The notes under the pieces are model-generated. The model did no database searches. It saw only the letters and a program-made list of their open reading frames with translations, and was not told the origin of the DNA. A program made the translations under genes and the position numbers. Shown here piece after piece: positions 19,236-27,309 of a stretch of 33,690 bases of DNA. The stretch comes from Isotricha intestinalis. Lineage: Eukaryota; Ciliophora; Litostomatea; Vestibuliferida; Isotrichidae. The DNA is taken from positions 1 through 33,690 of the forward strand of contig JAJJLU010003747.1 in NCBI GenBank assembly GCA_023807065.1, in the 5' to 3' direction. The first letter of the stretch is position 1. Each line of letters opens with the position of its first letter.

Positions 19236-21764
19236 ATGGATTCTTCAAATGAAAATATAAATGAAAACGAAGAAGAATTTTTAAAAAATTTAAACAAAGA
19301 ACAAAAAGAAGCAGTAAAATATATAAAAGGTCCTCAAATAATTTCAGCCGGAGCAGGAACAGGGAAAACAACTGTATTAACATATAAAATTGCATATTTA
19401 ATTTACTTTAAAAAAATTAGTCCTTATAAAATTTTAGCTTTAACTTTTACTAAAAAAGCTGCAAATGAAATGAAAGAAAGAATTAAATTATTAATTGGAG
19501 AAATGAATACTAAAGGTTTAGTTATAGGAACTTTTCATTCTATTTTTTTAAGAATTTTAAGGGAAAATATTCATTTAATTGGGACAAAATATAATAAATA
19601 TTTTACAATTAGAGATAAAAAATATATGAAAAAAGAAATGAAAAAGATTTTTAATGAATTGTATTATGCTCATGAAAGAAAAAACGAAAAAGAAAAAAAA
19701 AAAAAAGAGGGAGAGGAAGGTCAAGGTAAAAATATGTTAGATTTAAAAGAAGAAGAAAAAAAATATGAACTTGCTTTAGATTATGTAATAAAAAAAATAA
19801 GTTTTCTCCATAATGAAGGAATATCATATGAAGATTATTTAAAATTTGATAAGTTAATTGAGGAAGATAATACAAAAGGATGTTCTTATTTTAAAAAAGT
19901 TTATGAAGAATATTGTCAAAATTGTGAAAATGAAAATATAATGGATTTCAATGGAATCCTTTTAAATACATATATATTATTTCAAAAAAATAAAGACCTT
20001 TTATCTATATATCAAAATATGTTTGATTATATTTTAATTGATGAATATCAAGATACAAATAATGTCCAATTTGAAATTATAAAAGCAATAGCATTTAAAT
20101 CACAAAAAATTTTTGTTATTGGAGATGAAAATCAATGTATATATAAATTTAGAGGATCAAGAATTGAAAACATTAATGATTTTAAATTATATTTTAATAA
20201 TGTTGAAATATCTAAATTACTTATTAATTATAGATCTACTGATAATATTGTTAAATGTGCTAATTCTTTAATTAGACATAATTCAAATGTGATTAATCTT
20301 GATTTATATTCTTTAATTAAATCAAATGAAAAAGTTAAAATAATTAGAAATGCAGATGATAAAGAAGAAGTTAATCAAATTGCTTCTATTATTAAAGAAA
20401 AGGTAGAAAAGAATGGATGTAAATATAAAGATTTTTGTATTTTATATAGAGCAAATGTTCAAAGTTTTTTATTTGAAAAGAATTTCCTTAATTGTAATAT
20501 TCCTTATATTACTTATAAAAAAATAGGCATTTTTGATTCAGTAATAACAAAAATTATTATAAATTATTTAGAATTAATAGTTAATAAAAATAATAATACA
20601 GCTTTTAAATATATAATAAATAAACCTAAAAGAGGAATCGGAGAACAAACTCAAAAAAAAATATATGAATATTCTAAAAGAAACAATATAAATTATTTTG
20701 ATATTATACAAGATATACTAACAGAAAAGAAATTAAATTTAGATTTTAATTTAAATGAATCATCAATAAAACAATTAGAATCATTTTATAATTTAATAAA
20801 TAAATATAAAGAACAATCAAATGTAATTTCAGCTTCAAAATTAGTTTCTTCTTTAATAACTGAACTTAATTTTACGGATTTAAAAGAATCAGATAAGTCA
20901 AAAATAGACATTCTTCTTGAAAAAATAAATGAAATGGAAAAAGAATATAAATCAATAACAGAAAGAACTTATTATTTAAGAGATTATCTTCAAGAAATTA
21001 TGGTAAATATTGATAATGAAGAAGTTGAAGAATTAAATGGGAAAAATAATCAAGAAAAATTTTTAGAAAAAAATAAAGTGAAATTAATGACTATTCATTC
21101 TTCAAAAGGATTAGAATTTAATTATATATTTATTGTGGGATTTGAAAATGGTTCTATTCCCTCAAGAAAAAATAATGATATTGAAGAAGAAAGAAGAGTG
21201 TTATATGTTGGAATTACAAGGTCAAAAAAAAATTGCTTTATTTCTTATGCTGATAAAAGGAATTTTAAAGGAGAAATGATAAAAAGACATATTTCAATGT
21301 TTTATTATGATATTGATAAACAATTAATAGAAGAATATATTACTAATAATAATTATGTTTATGTTCCTATAAATTATGAAAATATTGAAAAAATTAATGA
21401 TTTTAATGTAAGTATTAAAGAAAAAAAAGTTGAGAAAAATAATTATTTAAAAAATACAAATATTCAAAGTCAGAAAATTGATTTTAATTTTAAAGAATCA
21501 ATAAGTAAAAATGAAAATGAAATTATTGAAAATAATATAAATTTAGAAGAAAATATGGATAAAAAAGAAAATAATAATAAAATTAAAGAGAAAGATATTA
21601 AAAAAAAGAAAATAAAAGAAAAAGAAGAAGAAGAAGAAAAGAAAGATAATGATTTAAAATCAGAAGAAAGCAATTCTGAAAGTTCAAATAAAACTATTGG
21701 TAAAAAAAGAATACTTAAAGGACAAACAAATTTAGATTGTTTCCTCAGAACAACAAATAAATAA
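19236..21764 (+). CDS. UvrD/PcrA/Srs2-type superfamily 1 DNA helicase with C-terminal PIP-box-like motif
   Basis: ATP-dependent 3'-5' SF1A helicase, likely acting in DNA repair, replication fork or recombination control. 842 residues. Q motif/entry LNKEQKEAVKYIKGPQ; Walker A AGAGTGKT (38-45, K44); Ia LALTFTKKAANEMKERI; DEYQDT (269-274, motif II); GDENQCIYKFRGS (297-309, motif III); LLINYRST (328-335, motif IV); PKRGIG (464-469); MTIHSSKGLEFNYIFIVGFE (618-637, motif V); VLYVGITRSK (655-664, motif VI). All catalytic motifs look intact. A charged insert (about 148-175) lengthens domain 1B. The tail after 705 is disordered and Glu/Lys-rich, then a basic KKR patch and QTNLDCFL (830-837). Closest in pattern to bacterial PcrA/UvrD and eukaryotic Srs2; horizontal origin is possible. 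RecB/AddA-type is unlikely because there is no nuclease domain. Confidence 0.95.
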   Translation: MDSSNENINENEEEFLKNLNKEQKEAVKYIKGPQIISAGAGTGKTTVLTYKIAYLIYFKKISPYKILALTFTKKAANEMKERIKLLIGEMNTKGLVIGTFHSIFLRILRENIHLIGTKYNKYFTIRDKKYMKKEMKKIFNELYYAHERKNEKEKKKKEGEEGQGKNMLDLKEEEKKYELALDYVIKKISFLHNEGISYEDYLKFDKLIEEDNTKGCSYFKKVYEEYCQNCENENIMDFNGILLNTYILFQKNKDLLSIYQNMFDYILIDEYQDTNNVQFEIIKAIAFKSQKIFVIGDENQCIYKFRGSRIENINDFKLYFNNVEISKLLINYRSTDNIVKCANSLIRHNSNVINLDLYSLIKSNEKVKIIRNADDKEEVNQIASIIKEKVEKNGCKYKDFCILYRANVQSFLFEKNFLNCNIPYITYKKIGIFDSVITKIIINYLELIVNKNNNTAFKYIINKPKRGIGEQTQKKIYEYSKRNNINYFDIIQDILTEKKLNLDFNLNESSIKQLESFYNLINKYKEQSNVISASKLVSSLITELNFTDLKESDKSKIDILLEKINEMEKEYKSITERTYYLRDYLQEIMVNIDNEEVEELNGKNNQEKFLEKNKVKLMTIHSSKGLEFNYIFIVGFENGSIPSRKNNDIEEERRVLYVGITRSKKNCFISYADKRNFKGEMIKRHISMFYYDIDKQLIEEYITNNNYVYVPINYENIEKINDFNVSIKEKKVEKNNYLKNTNIQSQKIDFNFKESISKNENEIIENNINLEENMDKKENNNKIKEKDIKKKKIKEKEEEEEKKDNDLKSEESNSESSNKTIGKKRILKGQTNLDCFLRTTNK

Positions 21765-21870
21765 TAATTTATTATAAACTTTTAAAATGATAATATAACA
21801 AAAATTTTGAAGTTACATTAATATAATAATTTTATAAATAAAAAGAAAAAAAATATATAAAAAGTAATAA

Positions 21871-22620
21871 TTAATTATTAGAAATTAATCCTAAATTTTC
21901 ATTATCATTATTCTCAATCTCAATATTATTATTATTATCATTATTACTATTATTATTATTTTCATTATTATTATTATCATTATTATCATTATGAATATTT
22001 TCATTATTATTTAACCTTCTTCTCTCTCCATCATAATTTAAATGTTCATTTCTTCCTTTAAACACAGTTTTCCAAAATAAATTTCTTAAAATTTCAGAAC
22101 CATCATCTCTTCTTAGAATAGAATTAGTATACAATTCAAAAGTTTCAAAAATATTAACACCAAGAGTGATAATTAGACTTAAAATAAAGCATCCAATAAG
22201 AGAAAAAATATTACCAATAGAATAAATTTTTTCTCCTGAAGAAGCATCACAACTATAAGCAACATCATTCCAATGAATCATTCCAAAAATACTCATTCCT
22301 AACATATATAAACCAAAAACTAAATAATTTAAATAAAAGAAAGAATGAAGAAAATAATTAGCAAAATAATCCATTGCACAAATCATTAAAAAAACTAATA
22401 AACATGCTGAAATTGCAGCTAATAATGAAAAACATGAAAATGCTGTTTTTACTAATAAATCAGGTTTAATACATTTTTGATAGAAATCTAAATCCAATGA
22501 TGCTTTTAAATTCCATATATTTTGAAGTTTTAATATTTCTATTATATCTACTATTACTAATATTAAACATACTATTAACATTAAGTATAATATTAAATTT
22601 GTAGGAACGAAAGCATCCAT
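21871..22620 (-). CDS. Four-helix membrane protein with Asn-rich cytosolic tail
   Basis: Unrecognised 249-residue integral membrane protein. Hydrophobic helices lie at about 7-29, 55-82, 91-115 and 134-157, a tetraspan layout. There are Cys residues at 50, 63, 73, 81, 124 and 144 and a short loop WNDVAYSCDASSGEKI between helices 3 and 4. It has no tetraspanin CCG motif or claudin signature that I can see. After residue 165 it is charged (NSILRRDDGSE, KGRNEHLNYDGERRR), then ends in an Asn-rich run encoded by AAT repeats. Topology with both ends in the cytosol is inferred from helix count and the charged tail. It converges on the helicase gene (106 bases) and follows TRPC4AP on the same strand (91 bases). 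Confidence 0.75.
   Translation of the reverse strand: MDAFVPTNLILYLMLIVCLILVIVDIIEILKLQNIWNLKASLDLDFYQKCIKPDLLVKTAFSCFSLLAAISACLLVFLMICAMDYFANYFLHSFFYLNYLVFGLYMLGMSIFGMIHWNDVAYSCDASSGEKIYSIGNIFSLIGCFILSLIITLGVNIFETFELYTNSILRRDDGSEILRNLFWKTVFKGRNEHLNYDGERRRLNNNENIHNDNNDNNNNENNNNSNNDNNNNIEIENNDNENLGLISNN
21922..22012 (-). repeat. AAT-rich trinucleotide repeat coding an Asn tail
   Basis: The final 60 codons of the tetraspan protein include runs of AAT interrupted by GAT, AGT and GAA codons, giving an Asn-dominated tail. It is in frame and near the stop, so it could vary in length without loss of the membrane part. Confidence 0.75.
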
Positions 22621-22711
22621 TTTAGGTTTTATATTATTTTTATATTTTAAAAAAAAAATAATATTTTATTTTTTCATTTATTATTATTTTCATTTATATA
22701 CTATTGATTGA

Positions 22712-25150
22712 TTATTTATAAAATAAAGAACAAATTTCATGTTCATCGTTTTTTAATAATAAATCTGTTACTTGTTGCCAGATATTAAAAGGAATTGTTG
22801 TTGAGTTTTGTAATGATGCTGAATCTTTTGGTCTATAATTGTAAAAGTCTTTCCACATTTTTAATAATTTTTTAAAATTTTCAAAAGCAGGTATTACTTC
22901 GTCTTTATATTTTTTTCTTAATCCAGTTAAAAAATTACCTAAATTATTTTTCATATATTCTATTATAAATATTAATAATCCTGAATTAATACATGAAATA
23001 TTTGTTTGATTAATATCATTAATTTTAACAATTGAAATAAGGGAAATAAAAATATTTTCAAGTTTACTTTTAATAAAAGAACATATTTGACATTTATTAG
23101 TGAAATAATTTTTAATATCAACACCATTTTTTTTATCAGTTTTATCGAATAAATAATTAGATAAAATAATAGCTCTTAAGAAAACATTAGAATCAACTAA
23201 AGATTCATTAGAAATAATTTTATTACAAAAAGTATTAAATTCTACTTTATCACAAAAGTAATAATCTAAAAGATAGAAAATACTTCTATTAAATTTTATT
23301 AATTCTCCTAAAATATCAAAACTTAATTGTAATATTTGATTTTGATCTTGTTTTGAATATAAAATATCATATAATAAACAAGGTAATAAACCAGAACAAG
23401 CAATATAAGTTTGATAAAAAGTATTATTTCCTCTTAATACTACTTCTATACATGAACTTAACCAAAATTTTGCACTTGAATAATAACACTCTTGAATATA
23501 TTTAAATATTAATTTTTGTAATAATCCTATTTCATTATCATTTTTATTATAATAATCAACTGTTTTATTCATTAATTTTGGATCTGAAATATTTAATAAT
23601 ATTTTTTCAATATTTATTTCTTTTTCTTTTAAATTCTTCATATCTAATTTAGTATAAATTGAATTCAATAATTCATTTGGAGTTACATTATTATTATTTT
23701 GATAAAAATCATATTTTTCTTTTAAAGAAACTTTAATTAAATCCATATAACCGAATTTTAAAAATCTTAAAATATCTTTTTCAGAAAGTAATTTTAATTT
23801 ATTAATAAAATTATTATTATCTCTACAACAGAAAGTATAAATTAATCTTAAGTATTGAATTTTTAAAGCAGTATCACAATCACAACAACATCCTTTTCCA
23901 TGATAAGCAGTATCATCTTGGAAATTAATTTGATCATTAAAAATCGGTCTATGATTATCAGAAAAAATATTTCCCCATTCAATATATTCTAAATATGAAC
24001 CAAGTAATTTAATTATATTTAATTTACCTAATTTATCTTGAATTTCTACTTTTCTTTTACTTGCTAATAATGTTGATAATACAAATAACATTTCAATTTG
24101 ATATGTTGTATATTTATAATATGTTATATATTGTTTTTTATTTTGAAGTATTTGATTTTTATTAATCATTAAGGATAAATCTCTTGTCATTTTTGTATAT
24201 GTGTTAAAAATATTATTTGTATTTTTTGGAATGTTTATGTATTTAGGAGAAAAGGTTTCAAATATATTTAATTGTAAAATAGATAATAATTCATTTTTGT
24301 TTATTATATTTCCATCATAGTTTAATTTATTTTCAAAATCTTGAGTATAAATTTCATTTACATTATTCATATTATCATTTGCAAAATTTCTTATTTTTTT
24401 AAATCTTTCCTTTAACTTTTCTACTATATTTTCTAAAAAATTTTCCATATGAATACATATACTTTGATTTTCTGTTGTCATTTTTGTAAAAGGTTTTATT
24501 TTTAAAGTTTCTTTACTTTTGAAAATTTGTTTAATTTCCATTTTTCTACAATCAAAAATTAAAATTCCTAAAACTCTACAAAATAAATCTAATTTCTTAT
24601 TTTTATTCATATAATCATACACCGATGAAATTACCTTATACATTTTATCCATTGAAACTAAACCATTAATTAATAAAATTTCTGATATTTTAATCGCAGA
24701 TTCTGATATTTTTGGAGACGTTAAAAACTTTAAAATTTCAGGAAGTAATTTATCACTTTTTGAAAGATATTTAGACACTAATTTATCAGATAATATTTTT
24801 TCAATGAAAGTAAATATCTTTTCATGATATTCAGGAAGAGCATTATGATAAATATCAATTATATCTAAAAACAGTTTTGAAGAGTAAAATGATTTAGAAA
24901 TATTTTTATCATTACTTCCTGAAGCTAAAAGAAATTCAAGTTCTGAAATGTAAAGAGATATATCTTCTCCTTTTTTAATTACTGAATTTTGAATTAAACT
25001 TATTTTTTCAATTACTTTTAAATAATCTATATTATTTTTCTGTATTTCATAAGTAATTGCTTTAGAAGAAATTTCAGGAAAAGTTAATCTTTTTGAATCT
25101 TTTATATAATGAAATAAAGAAAAGTTATTTTTCCCAAATCTAGCATCCAT
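22712..25150 (-). CDS. TRPC4AP: TRPC4AP/TRUSS homologue, probable CUL4-DDB1 ubiquitin ligase adaptor
   Basis: 812 residues, near the human protein's length of about 797. In animals TRPC4AP is a substrate receptor of the CUL4-DDB1 E3 ligase and was first found as a TNF-receptor and TRPC4 partner. The match is clearest in the C-terminal half: CDCDTALKIQYLRLIYTF (424-441), FWLSSCIEVVLRGNNTFYQT, LQLSFDILGELIKFNRSIFY, NESLVDSNVFLRAIILSNY, NQTNISCINSGLLIFIIEY, and LLKMWKDFYNYRPKDSASLQ followed by a final IPFNIWQQVTDLLL. These line up in order with the human protein as I remember it. The rest is alpha-helical with armadillo-like character and has no membrane helix. Cys421-423 and Cys425 form a tight cluster that may bind metal. 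Whether ligase function is conserved in this protist is inference. Confidence 0.88.
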   Translation of the reverse strand: MDARFGKNNFSLFHYIKDSKRLTFPEISSKAITYEIQKNNIDYLKVIEKISLIQNSVIKKGEDISLYISELEFLLASGSNDKNISKSFYSSKLFLDIIDIYHNALPEYHEKIFTFIEKILSDKLVSKYLSKSDKLLPEILKFLTSPKISESAIKISEILLINGLVSMDKMYKVISSVYDYMNKNKKLDLFCRVLGILIFDCRKMEIKQIFKSKETLKIKPFTKMTTENQSICIHMENFLENIVEKLKERFKKIRNFANDNMNNVNEIYTQDFENKLNYDGNIINKNELLSILQLNIFETFSPKYINIPKNTNNIFNTYTKMTRDLSLMINKNQILQNKKQYITYYKYTTYQIEMLFVLSTLLASKRKVEIQDKLGKLNIIKLLGSYLEYIEWGNIFSDNHRPIFNDQINFQDDTAYHGKGCCCDCDTALKIQYLRLIYTFCCRDNNNFINKLKLLSEKDILRFLKFGYMDLIKVSLKEKYDFYQNNNNVTPNELLNSIYTKLDMKNLKEKEINIEKILLNISDPKLMNKTVDYYNKNDNEIGLLQKLIFKYIQECYYSSAKFWLSSCIEVVLRGNNTFYQTYIACSGLLPCLLYDILYSKQDQNQILQLSFDILGELIKFNRSIFYLLDYYFCDKVEFNTFCNKIISNESLVDSNVFLRAIILSNYLFDKTDKKNGVDIKNYFTNKCQICSFIKSKLENIFISLISIVKINDINQTNISCINSGLLIFIIEYMKNNLGNFLTGLRKKYKDEVIPAFENFKKLLKMWKDFYNYRPKDSASLQNSTTIPFNIWQQVTDLLLKNDEHEICSLFYK

Positions 25151-25177
25151 TTTTTTATTTATATTTTTTTAATACTC

Positions 25178-25276
25178 TTATATATTTATTTCATTCTAGA
25201 GTTTAAAAAAGATTGAAAAAAAAATTTAAATAAAAAAAAATAATATTAAAATAAATAATCAATTAATATAACTTAC
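25178..25276 (-). other. Candidate intron (25276-25196) and last mini-exon (25195-25178) of the CAP gene
   Basis: At the 3' end of the CAP reading frame, GTAAGT starts at 25276 (reading down the - strand) and a T-rich tract ending in CTCTAG stops at 25196, an 81-base GT-AG unit. Splicing would join the GAT ending at 25277 to AAT GAA ATA AAT ATA TAA. Without splicing the frame ends at TGA (25261-25259) after VSYIN, the only TGA stop in the window. Confidence 0.4.
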
Positions 25277-26191
25277 ATCATCAATAGTAACAATTTCTTC
25301 ACTTCCATCATCTAAAGTATAAGTTTTAACAGTAGTAGTTAATAATTTTCTTCCAAATCTTTTATTAAAAGTTTTTAACTTTCTCCTAATGCAATTTTCA
25401 GGAGCATCAACATCATCAATAAACGGATTTTCCTCATCTCCTCCATTATATTCAACAATTTCTTCTTGAGTAACATTACTTTTTTTATTTTTAATTTGTT
25501 CTCTCATCATCATAGAATCAATAGCTTTATTTCCTACTTTAATATTTCCTTTCATAGGAGTTAAATTTCCATATGAAATTCTACTTGAATTTTTACTAAG
25601 AGATTCAATACTTTTATTCGCATAACCAATTATATCACCAATATAATCAATAACAGTACATAATTCATATTCTTTATGTGTACTAACTCCAATACCAAAA
25701 TATTTAGTTTTTGTATTAAAAAGATTAGCTCTATGACTTCTATCATCAACTCCATCATCTACTAATAAATTAATTACTATTTCTTCTCCTGATGTTCCTC
25801 CAAAATCAACATTTTCACTTATTGCAATATCCCAATCAACATATTTTGATATTCTTTCTTCAATTGAAGTTTCTTCAAAATCATTTTCTGTTGTTCCTAA
25901 TCTTCCTATTTCTATTGCATATTCTTCACTTGCTTTTGCGACTTCACTATCATAGATTAAAGCATCAATTGGTTTTTGAACTTTTAAAAATTGAATGGCT
26001 TCTCTATATGCTGATGGACCTTCTTGTGTTTCGATTCCTGCTTCACTATCTGGTTTATCTAATACATTTCCATCAAACCATTCTAAGTATTGTTCTAAGA
26101 TTGGAATATAGGATTTTGGATTTGTCCGAATTTTATTCGTTTCTCTTTCTACTTCTTTACGGATACGCTCTAGTTCCTTTGCACTTCTCAT
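25259..26191 (-). CDS. CAP superfamily (SCP/PR-1, YkwD-like) protein without signal peptide
   Basis: 310 residues with a CAP domain at about 12-190. ETNKIRTNPKSYIPILEQYL is the first helix with the typical N..RtNP pattern, AKASEEYAIEIGRLG matches the second helix, SENVDFGG the SEN motif, and DDRSHRANLFNTKTKYFGIG plus CTVIDYIGD the C-terminal sheet. H153 is present, but the other conserved His position appears to be Thr (LGT), so the metal tetrad seems incomplete. There is no signal peptide or membrane helix, unlike most CAP proteins, so I infer a cytosolic role. The C-terminal 120 residues are a polar tail of unknown function with acidic and basic stretches. Codons at the 5' end include CGT, ATC and CGG, unlike the rest. 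The annotated end is the unspliced TGA; see the intron candidate. Confidence 0.88.
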   Translation of the reverse strand: MRSAKELERIRKEVERETNKIRTNPKSYIPILEQYLEWFDGNVLDKPDSEAGIETQEGPSAYREAIQFLKVQKPIDALIYDSEVAKASEEYAIEIGRLGTTENDFEETSIEERISKYVDWDIAISENVDFGGTSGEEIVINLLVDDGVDDRSHRANLFNTKTKYFGIGVSTHKEYELCTVIDYIGDIIGYANKSIESLSKNSSRISYGNLTPMKGNIKVGNKAIDSMMMREQIKNKKSNVTQEEIVEYNGGDEENPFIDDVDAPENCIRRKLKTFNKRFGRKLLTTTVKTYTLDDGSEEIVTIDDVSYIN

Positions 26192-26338
26192 TTTTTTTAT
26201 TAATATACTTTTTATTTTTTTTATTTTTAGTTTTTTTAATTTTTCATGAATATAATTATATAAATATTATTTAATTATATTAAAAACATTAGAATTAAAA
26301 AAATTTAAAAGTTTTAAAAATTATAAAAAGAGGAAAAA
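26192..26338. promoter_or_regulatory. Divergent intergenic region between CAP gene and MGSCC protein gene
   Basis: 147 bases containing the 5' leaders and presumably promoters of two genes reading away from each other. T-runs on the left half and A-runs on the right mirror the A-rich leaders of both genes. No box is recognisable. Confidence 0.4.
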
Positions 26339-27019
26339 ATGGGATCATGTTGTTTATCGAATACAAATCAAATAGCAGAAGAATTTGTATTAACTCAATT
26401 AAAAAATCCAAGTTTAAAATTAAAAGAATTTGATTATAATCGTTTATTAAATGAAATAGTAAGTAAAAGAGTACAACAAGAAGTATATAAAGAGCACATT
26501 GAAGAATATCTCCTTGAAGAATTTTACAACACTAAATTACCAGAAGAAGAAAAAAAATATTCTAAAGCAGTTTTAGAACAATTAATAACTCATTTAAAAG
26601 AGAAAAATAATATGTATGTCGTAATGTTAATATTTTATCCTTTAATTAATCATGAAAATGAAAAATGTGATGAAAATTTATATTCAATGTTTAATTATAT
26701 TTCAGGAAGATTAACAATAAATGATTTTGAACTTTGGTTATTTAAATATTTTTATTGGAATACTTTTGTTATTACAAATGCTATTGCAAAAGTTTGTAAT
26801 GATCCTGTAATTAAACATTCTTTAGAAGAATTAAATATTTCTTTTTATAATGAAGATGCTATTAGAAGTGTTGTTAATAGAATTTTAAATGATATTAAAA
26901 GTAATTGTAAATCACCTGAAAAAGATTTAGTTTCTAAAGAACAATTTAAATTACTTTATCAAGAAAATCCTTTTGCTAAGGTAGAAGATATTAGAGCTTT
27001 AGTTTCTAATATTCATTAA
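26339..27019 (+). CDS. Putative dually acylated protein (MGSCC N-terminus)
   Basis: 226 residues starting MGSCC. Gly2 with Ser/Cys context fits an N-myristoylation site, and Cys4/Cys5 fit adjacent palmitoylation, suggesting anchoring to the plasma or ciliary membrane. The remainder is a soluble helical domain: EYLLEEFYNTKLPEEEKKYS, VLEQLITHLKEKNN, ISGRLTINDFELWLFKYFYW, AKVCNDPVIKHSLEELNISF and a terminal EDIRALVSNI. The IND-F-E-L segment recalls an EF-hand-like helix, but no complete EF-hand loop is seen. I recognise no family. It is plausible as a ciliate-type membrane-associated regulator. The start is well set because the acylation signal is at the extreme N-terminus. Confidence 0.78.
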   Translation: MGSCCLSNTNQIAEEFVLTQLKNPSLKLKEFDYNRLLNEIVSKRVQQEVYKEHIEEYLLEEFYNTKLPEEEKKYSKAVLEQLITHLKEKNNMYVVMLIFYPLINHENEKCDENLYSMFNYISGRLTINDFELWLFKYFYWNTFVITNAIAKVCNDPVIKHSLEELNISFYNEDAIRSVVNRILNDIKSNCKSPEKDLVSKEQFKLLYQENPFAKVEDIRALVSNIH

Positions 27020-27309
27020 GGTTCTTAAATTGTTTGTTTTGATTATTATTTAAAATTTCTTTTTAGATTTTTTTATTTAATAAATTTGATAAATTTTATA
27101 ATATTAAATTATCTTAATGTTATCTTATGTTTATTTAATCCAAAATATCTAATTAACTTTATTAAACTTTATATATATTCCTTCACAATAAAATCCAATG
27201 AAATTTTCTAATATAATATTAATAAATTATTATTAAAAAAATAAAAAAAATAACTTCCAAAAAAAATAAAACCTCTTTAAATAAATAAAAATAAAAAAAA
27301 AAAAAAAAA

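Noticed and set aside
25792..26274. 160-codon + strand ORF opposite the CAP gene
   Set aside because: Leu/Phe/His-rich composition typical of antisense to A-rich coding DNA; the opposite strand has a recognisable domain.
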